DNA from: JBOFLO01 sp051657905
GTDB lineage: Bacteria > Patescibacteriota > Gracilibacteria > UBA1369
Reading direction: 5' to 3'
Assembly: GCA_051657905.1 (NCBI GenBank)
Contig: JBOFLO010000027.1
Span: 1-9,884, forward strand
DNA: 9,884 nt
In this document: positions 6,036 to 9,884 of the stretch, piece after piece
Numbering within the stretch: the first letter of the stretch is position 1
Layout: each line of letters begins with the position of its first letter
The notes under the pieces: model-generated
Databases searched by the model: none
What the model was told of the DNA's origin: nothing
What the model saw: the letters and a program-made list of their open reading frames with translations, nothing else
Made by a program: the position numbers and the translations under genes

Positions 6036-9000
6036 TTATTTTGAATTGGAATCGCTGAGAGGCAAAGGAATGGCGATGGAAGGATTTTCGGAATCGGAAA
6101 GTAGATTTTGATGTCTTCTTTGTAAATAATTTTCTTCAGCTTGGCTTGGTAAAATTGATGGGAAGAAAGACAATTGATGAAGTTTGGCGAAAGGTGTGTA
6201 GATGTGAATGAAGCCTTTTTCTTTTAGACGTAAGCATAAATCCAAATCACTTAAAGCAAGGGCGAGATTTTCTTCGTCCAGGCCTTCGGATTGTTGATAG
6301 AGTTGTTTGCGAATCATTAGGCAGGAAGCGGAAACGCTGTTAACTCGATGGGTGAAATTTTGCAGGGAATGATGAAGTGGTTGAATTCCAACGACGCCAA
6401 TTTCCGGGCGTTGGGCATGTTCCAAAAGGGCTTCAATCCAGTCGGCTTCCAATACTTGAACATCGCTGCTTAGTAAAAGTAAATATTCTCCTTTGGATTG
6501 GGAGGCGGCAAAATTGCTGAGGGCGGCGAAATTATAGGCTGATTCGTAGTGGAATAAACGGACGCGTGGGCAATTTTCAACTTCTTTCATGTAATCGATT
6601 GTTTCCAACAATTCACTTTGATTATTGACCAAAATAATTTCGTAATCCGGATAAGTGGTTTTTTCAAAAATGCTGTCGACGCAGGCTTTTAATTGGTCTA
6701 CCTGATCGCGGAAACTGATGACTATAGAAACGAGTGGAAATTTCTGCTGATTGTCCAATTTGATATTTCTTTGCAGGCGTTGACCGTATTTGTTGGGGAT
6801 GATTCTGGCTTGCAGAAGACGACGATAAATACTGTCCTGCAGAGGTTTGGAGGTGGGAAGTGCTGATGGTTGAGCGGAAAAATAGAGGGGTTTTTCTAAA
6901 TAGTGGATGGAGCGAGGGCGGTCGGTGAAACGTAAAATTAGGTCGTAGGAGAGGTCTTCGACGGAATTGAGGCCGGATTTAAATTGCCCTAGCTGTTCGA
7001 GAATTTTGCGGCGGAATAAAGTGAGTTGGCCGAAATAGTTGGTGGAGAGTAATAAATCCGGATCGAAGTTTGGCTTGAAAACGGCGAGTTGAGTTGGTGA
7101 AACGGCTTGGCCGGTGTAAAGCAAATCGTAACGATGTGTTTGAAGCGTTTTAAGCAGCTCGTAAAAACAGAATGAGCTTAGTACTGAGTCTGGGGATAAA
7201 ATAGCGAAATAGGCGCCGCGGGTGGATTTTAGGGCGAGGTTGGCAGCGGTGGCGAGGTCGGGGGAGATGTATTTCTGATAGGTGATTTGTAAACGACTAT
7301 CTAGTTGAGCTTGATGAGTCAAAAAAGTTTCCAATTTTGAATTGATGGCCTGTCCGGAATTATTATTGATAACAAGAGACAATTCCCATTTTGTATAAAT
7401 TTGCTGGCGTAGAGAGAGAAATAATTTTTCTAAATTAGTTTGAAGTTGATGAGTTTCCTGAATTGAAGACTGAGTTAAATTTACCGGCAACAACAAACTG
7501 AATAGTGGCTGATATTCCAAAGCTTCAATTTCTTGATGAAAAGTTTTTAAATTACTTTTGGATGGTAGCGCCAAAGGATTGTTGGAATTGCTTTGATTAC
7601 GGGAAAAAGTTTGACGAATAAGACGATAAATACGACGAAGAGGTTTGAGGAAAAACCTGATGAAACGGCTGAGTAGAGAAAATAACTTCCAAGAGCGGGA
7701 GCGTTCGATTTTATCCAGCTGGCCGCGCGCTTCGGTTAATTGATTGCGGGTGAAATGTAATTGATTATTTTTGCTGATTAACTCCTCTTCTTTTTGGCGA
7801 ATATTTTGTTCTTTTTGAACAATTAATTTAGTGAGGTCATTTTCCTTTTGTTGAGTATCAGAAAGTTCCTGACGCAATTTGCTGAGGAAATTTTCCTGCG
7901 AATGCACCTGAGCATCCAATAATTTTAACTGACTTTGTGTGCCAGCTAATTGCTGAGAAAAACTTTCTATAGATTGATTTTTGTGATCGATTTCCAGATT
8001 TTTTTCATTGATAACAACCTGTACTTCGTCAAGCTGGGACTGCAATAATTTAATTTGATCATGTTGAAGCTGATCCTGCTTTTGAACTGAAATTAATTGA
8101 TTAACATTTTCAATAGCCTGTACATTCGACTGCTTCAGCAATTGATTAATTTCCTCAAAAGCCTTTTGATAAGTTTCAAAATAAGTAGTGCTGTGAAGAT
8201 TATTTTTGCTTTCGATCAATTGATGAATTTCCTGTTTTGGCAGCATTTTTTCACGGTCGGCCAAAATTACGGTGCGATGAGTTGGTAAGCGGAAATTTCC
8301 AAGACTGAAAATATTTTCATTGAAAAAACGGTTGAGGGTAAGATTGTCATTACCCAATAAATTTTGCAAAAGTTGCTGGAAATACCAGTTGTAAATATTG
8401 CCTTCTCCTAGACGTAAATATGAAGTACTCAGAGCGCTTAAAATACCTTCTACCAATTCCAAATCAGGCAAATTCTCGCTGGGACGATTGAGTAATTCGG
8501 CGGTCTTTTGATTGAAAATAGTTTTAAAAGGAGCTGCCACAACAATGTAACGAGAGGTTAGGCGGAAAGCTTCCAGAACTACTTTTTTCTGTTGTTCAGT
8601 GGATTGATTAAGTAGTGTGTCGGTTAAAACTACTAGATCGAAATGTTGGTCGGGGAAGGGAATTTGGTCGGGGGTGGACTGAAGGTAATTGGTTTTGGAA
8701 ATGCTATTTGGATCGGCGGAATCGGCAATTGTTAAATTAACATTTTGAGGAATAAACCAGGCTAATTTTTCGTCTCGTCCACCGATTTGGAGAATGTTCC
8801 AAGAGGTCTTAGCTTGAGTAGCCGGAGTGATTTGATTAATTAAAAATTCGATCAATAAACTGATGAAAGTATTTCGAGAATAAAGTTCGGCGGGAAGTTT
8901 CAGTTTTTTATTGGGCTTGATCATTGAGGCCGGACAGAGGTTATCTTTCGGTGGATTAGAATTATCATTTTTTATTTGCCTAGTAAAGCGAATAAGCCAG

Positions 9001-9044
9001 TTCGGAACTGATGAAGATATGAAAATATTTTGATTTAATTTCAT
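6036..9044 (-). CDS. Methyltransferase-like / coiled-coil / tandem GT2 fusion
   Basis: This 1002-residue protein combines four parts. Residues about 50-235 are a class I SAM-methyltransferase-like domain: ILQIGGRDE (84-92) in the place of motif I, and IPFPDQHFDLVVLTDTL (128-144). Residues about 285-447 are a Gln/Lys/Glu-rich coiled coil ending in RSRSWKL (448-454), a junction common before glycosyltransferase modules, and a basic, hydrophobic stretch FIRFFLKPLRRIYRLIR (461-477) that may touch the membrane. Two GT2 modules follow, about 513-720 (PLFSLLLPV, NYFGQLTLFRR) and 770-960 (PLVSIVISFRDQVDQLKACV, EIILVNNQSE, GLDEENLALALSDLDLCLRL). Such fusions assemble O-antigen or other surface glycans. 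The first GT2 has ILSPDS (615-620) where LLDHDD is usual; the second has LLSSDV (857-862). The ATG at 9044 is preferred over GTG at 9047. The product is probably cytoplasmic or peripheral to the inner membrane. Confidence 0.85.
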   Translation of the reverse strand: MKLNQNIFISSSVPNWLIRFTRQIKNDNSNPPKDNLCPASMIKPNKKLKLPAELYSRNTFISLLIEFLINQITPATQAKTSWNILQIGGRDEKLAWFIPQNVNLTIADSADPNSISKTNYLQSTPDQIPFPDQHFDLVVLTDTLLNQSTEQQKKVVLEAFRLTSRYIVVAAPFKTIFNQKTAELLNRPSENLPDLELVEGILSALSTSYLRLGEGNIYNWYFQQLLQNLLGNDNLTLNRFFNENIFSLGNFRLPTHRTVILADREKMLPKQEIHQLIESKNNLHSTTYFETYQKAFEEINQLLKQSNVQAIENVNQLISVQKQDQLQHDQIKLLQSQLDEVQVVINEKNLEIDHKNQSIESFSQQLAGTQSQLKLLDAQVHSQENFLSKLRQELSDTQQKENDLTKLIVQKEQNIRQKEEELISKNNQLHFTRNQLTEARGQLDKIERSRSWKLFSLLSRFIRFFLKPLRRIYRLIRQTFSRNQSNSNNPLALPSKSNLKTFHQEIEALEYQPLFSLLLPVNLTQSSIQETHQLQTNLEKLFLSLRQQIYTKWELSLVINNNSGQAINSKLETFLTHQAQLDSRLQITYQKYISPDLATAANLALKSTRGAYFAILSPDSVLSSFCFYELLKTLQTHRYDLLYTGQAVSPTQLAVFKPNFDPDLLLSTNYFGQLTLFRRKILEQLGQFKSGLNSVEDLSYDLILRFTDRPRSIHYLEKPLYFSAQPSALPTSKPLQDSIYRRLLQARIIPNKYGQRLQRNIKLDNQQKFPLVSIVISFRDQVDQLKACVDSIFEKTTYPDYEIILVNNQSELLETIDYMKEVENCPRVRLFHYESAYNFAALSNFAASQSKGEYLLLLSSDVQVLEADWIEALLEHAQRPEIGVVGIQPLHHSLQNFTHRVNSVSASCLMIRKQLYQQSEGLDEENLALALSDLDLCLRLKEKGFIHIYTPFAKLHQLSFFPSILPSQAEENYLQRRHQNLLSDSENPSIAIPLPLSDSNSK

Positions 9045-9059
9045 CACCGCTGGCTTATT
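8991..9059 (-). promoter_or_regulatory. Predicted mRNA hairpin enclosing the fusion gene's start codon
   Basis: On the mRNA of the gene starting at 9044, AATAAGCCAG (9059-9050) pairs exactly with CTGGCTTATT (9000-8991). Inside it CGG (9049-9047) can pair with CCG (9005-9003), and TGATGAA (9046-9040) pairs with TTCATCA (9015-9009). The start ATG lies inside this inner stem. In total about 20 base pairs, with two short bulges on one side, close over a 24-nt loop. It could mask the start codon until melted or bound by a factor; the pairing is seen, the function is inferred. Confidence 0.5.
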
Positions 9060-9109
9060 GACGAATTGAAAATAAACTAGGTGATTAAAATGGAGATAAA
9101 TTTTTGCTG

Positions 9110-9156
9110 AATAAAAGAGAAGCCCCCGCTGCGTCTGAGACGTCTTATGCGGGGGC
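9110..9156 (-). terminator. Intrinsic terminator of the secreted-protein gene
   Basis: On the minus strand GCCCCCGC (9156-9149) pairs with GCGGGGGC (9129-9122), with an inner CGTC/GACG hairpin in the loop. It is followed by the T-rich tail TTCTCTTTTATT (9121-9110). It lies about 110 nt past the stop at 9267 and separates that gene from the fusion gene. It is by far the most GC-rich element of this AT-rich spacer. The 9157-9266 stretch between stop and hairpin holds only a small GCTTG/CAAGC stem-loop (about 9161-9183) and no gene. Confidence 0.85.
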
Positions 9157-9266
9157 CTAGGCTTGAACCCGTTTGGGCCAAGCGTTGATTAGTTTTTCAG
9201 CCTGTTTTCTAACAAGCATCAAACAATTAGTCTTTTTAAAAATCGCTTTAAGTTAAGGAAGATTCT

Positions 9267-9884
9267 CTACATATCACACTCGATAGGAGTTAGCATGAGC
9301 CACTCACCATCGAGGTCGAGGTTGTAGAGATCGCTCGTACCTTGCGGTAGAGCGTCGATGGCAGGACAACCGGACGGCTTGGGATCGATGCTTCCGCATT
9401 GTTCCCACCAGCTGACCAATTGTTGTAGGCAAGACTCGCTCTGCAGATCGGTGCATTCCGCAGGGTAAATATCGCTGATATTTCCCTGCAGCCTGTACAG
9501 ATCTTGGGGATTGGGCGCAGCGCCGTCGGTGAGACGGAGATGCAGCCCGTTTTCGCCGTAGAAGATCAGGTAGCCAGGGAACTTGTCGCTGGCCGTGAGG
9601 GCGAAGGTGAGCTTGTTGGACTCTCCCCCATTCTCGCTGGCCTGGTACTGCGTGGTGGTGTTGGAGCGGACCAACAACATAGCCGTAGCATCATTGCCCC
9701 AGCTTTCGATGTTGTTAGGAGTCCCCTCAGTACCAGCCGCACAGTCCGTAGGACCGCCGCCAGTACTGCTGGTGCTGCTGCTCGAGGTGCTGGTTTCACC
9801 ACCACTTGCGGTGCTACCCATGCCTCCTTCTCCACCAATACCGCCCGTGCCTCCTGAAGAGGTGGGCGTACTGGTGCTATTGGT
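9267..9884 (-). CDS. Probable secreted/lipid-anchored protein, N-terminus missing
   Basis: A frame ending in TAG at 9267 stays open to the right edge, giving at least 205 residues; the true start is outside the window. An internal ATG at 9821 is preceded by GGAGAAGGAGGC, which looks like a ribosome-binding site but is better read as Gly-rich coding sequence because the Ser/Thr/Gly linker continues through it. The visible part opens with a low-complexity linker (TNSTSTPTSSGGTGG..., then SGGETSTSSSSTSSTGGG), followed by a compact domain of about 155 residues with six cysteines and aromatic-rich strands (FPGYLIFYGENGLHLRL, DLYNLDLDGEWLML). Linkers of this kind, just after a lipobox, are typical of myxobacterial-style lipoproteins, and an even cysteine count suits disulfides outside the cytoplasm. 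The family of the domain is not recognised. The gene is GC-rich and ends at a strong terminator. Confidence 0.7.
   Translation of the reverse strand, partial: TNSTSTPTSSGGTGGIGGEGGMGSTASGGETSTSSSSTSSTGGGPTDCAAGTEGTPNNIESWGNDATAMLLVRSNTTTQYQASENGGESNKLTFALTASDKFPGYLIFYGENGLHLRLTDGAAPNPQDLYRLQGNISDIYPAECTDLQSESCLQQLVSWWEQCGSIDPKPSGCPAIDALPQGTSDLYNLDLDGEWLMLTPIECDM

Noticed and set aside
7350..8600. Drop in GC over the coiled-coil part of the fusion gene compared with its methyltransferase and GT2 ends, which might suggest a mosaic origin.
   Set aside because: The drop follows the Lys/Gln/Asn/Ile-rich amino-acid content of the coiled coil, so no separate origin is needed.
177..9044. TGA reassigned to glycine, as in Gracilibacteria/Absconditabacteria.
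   Set aside because: Enolase, NnrD, PgeF and the 1002-residue protein are all full length without in-frame TGA, and TGA is used as a stop at 5285.
9149..9190. Possible tRNA or tmRNA 3' end: the minus strand reads GGGTTCAAGCC followed by CCCCCGCA.
   Set aside because: The bases flanking the T-loop-like TTCAAGC (ACGGG and CTAGG) do not pair, and no D arm, anticodon arm or matching 5' acceptor strand is found. The GC-rich block is better explained as the terminator stem.
9504..9857. Plus-strand open frame of 117 residues over the secreted-protein gene.
   Set aside because: It is the complement of the Ser/Thr/Gly-rich coding sequence, has no start signals and yields a biased Arg/Ala/Thr composition.

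Overview
The window looks like a bacterial chromosome segment, mostly AT-rich, read with the standard bacterial code. Every main reading frame is full length with no in-frame TGA, and one gene ends in TGA, so a TGA-recoding lineage is unlikely. The AT-rich genes have no Shine-Dalgarno sequence before their starts, and the enolase operon carries a stand-alone NAD(P)HX dehydratase. Together these fit an uncultured Patescibacteria/CPR-type genome (for example Peregrinibacteria-like). That placement is a guess: no rRNA or other strong marker is present.

Layout. The window opens with the 3' end of an unknown plus-strand gene (2-175). It meets, almost stop to stop, a minus-strand run: a membrane-anchored DUF3829 (YiiG-like) protein (177-1280), a tRNA-Arg(CCU) (1315-1389) and a metallo-beta-lactamase-fold protein that has lost its metal ligands (1428-2021). 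A divergent intergenic region follows, with a 35-bp perfect inverted repeat (2097-2181). The plus-strand operon eno - nnrD - pgeF/yfiH (2271-5210) comes next, with gaps of 14 and 7 nt. It holds a glycolytic enzyme, a repair enzyme for damaged NAD(P)H, and a laccase-domain purine/peptidoglycan quality-control enzyme.

The rest is on the minus strand. A visibly GC-richer orphan gene (5285-5899) has its own consensus promoter, a strong Shine-Dalgarno and an intrinsic terminator. Upstream of it is a 1002-residue multidomain protein (6036-9044): methyltransferase-like domain, long coiled coil, then two family-2 glycosyltransferase modules. Its architecture suggests surface polysaccharide or O-antigen-type assembly, but several catalytic motifs look eroded. 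Its start codon lies inside a predicted long mRNA hairpin. The window ends in a second GC-rich gene, the 3' part of a probable secreted or lipid-anchored protein with a Ser/Thr/Gly linker and six cysteines (9267-9884), with its own strong terminator.

The most interesting points are the two GC-rich, self-contained single-gene units in an otherwise SD-less AT-rich background, the degenerate MBL-fold protein, the eroded methyltransferase/coiled-coil/tandem-GT2 fusion, the hairpin over its start codon, and the large palindrome between the divergent genes. I see no CRISPR array, transposase, phage gene or recognisable defence system.
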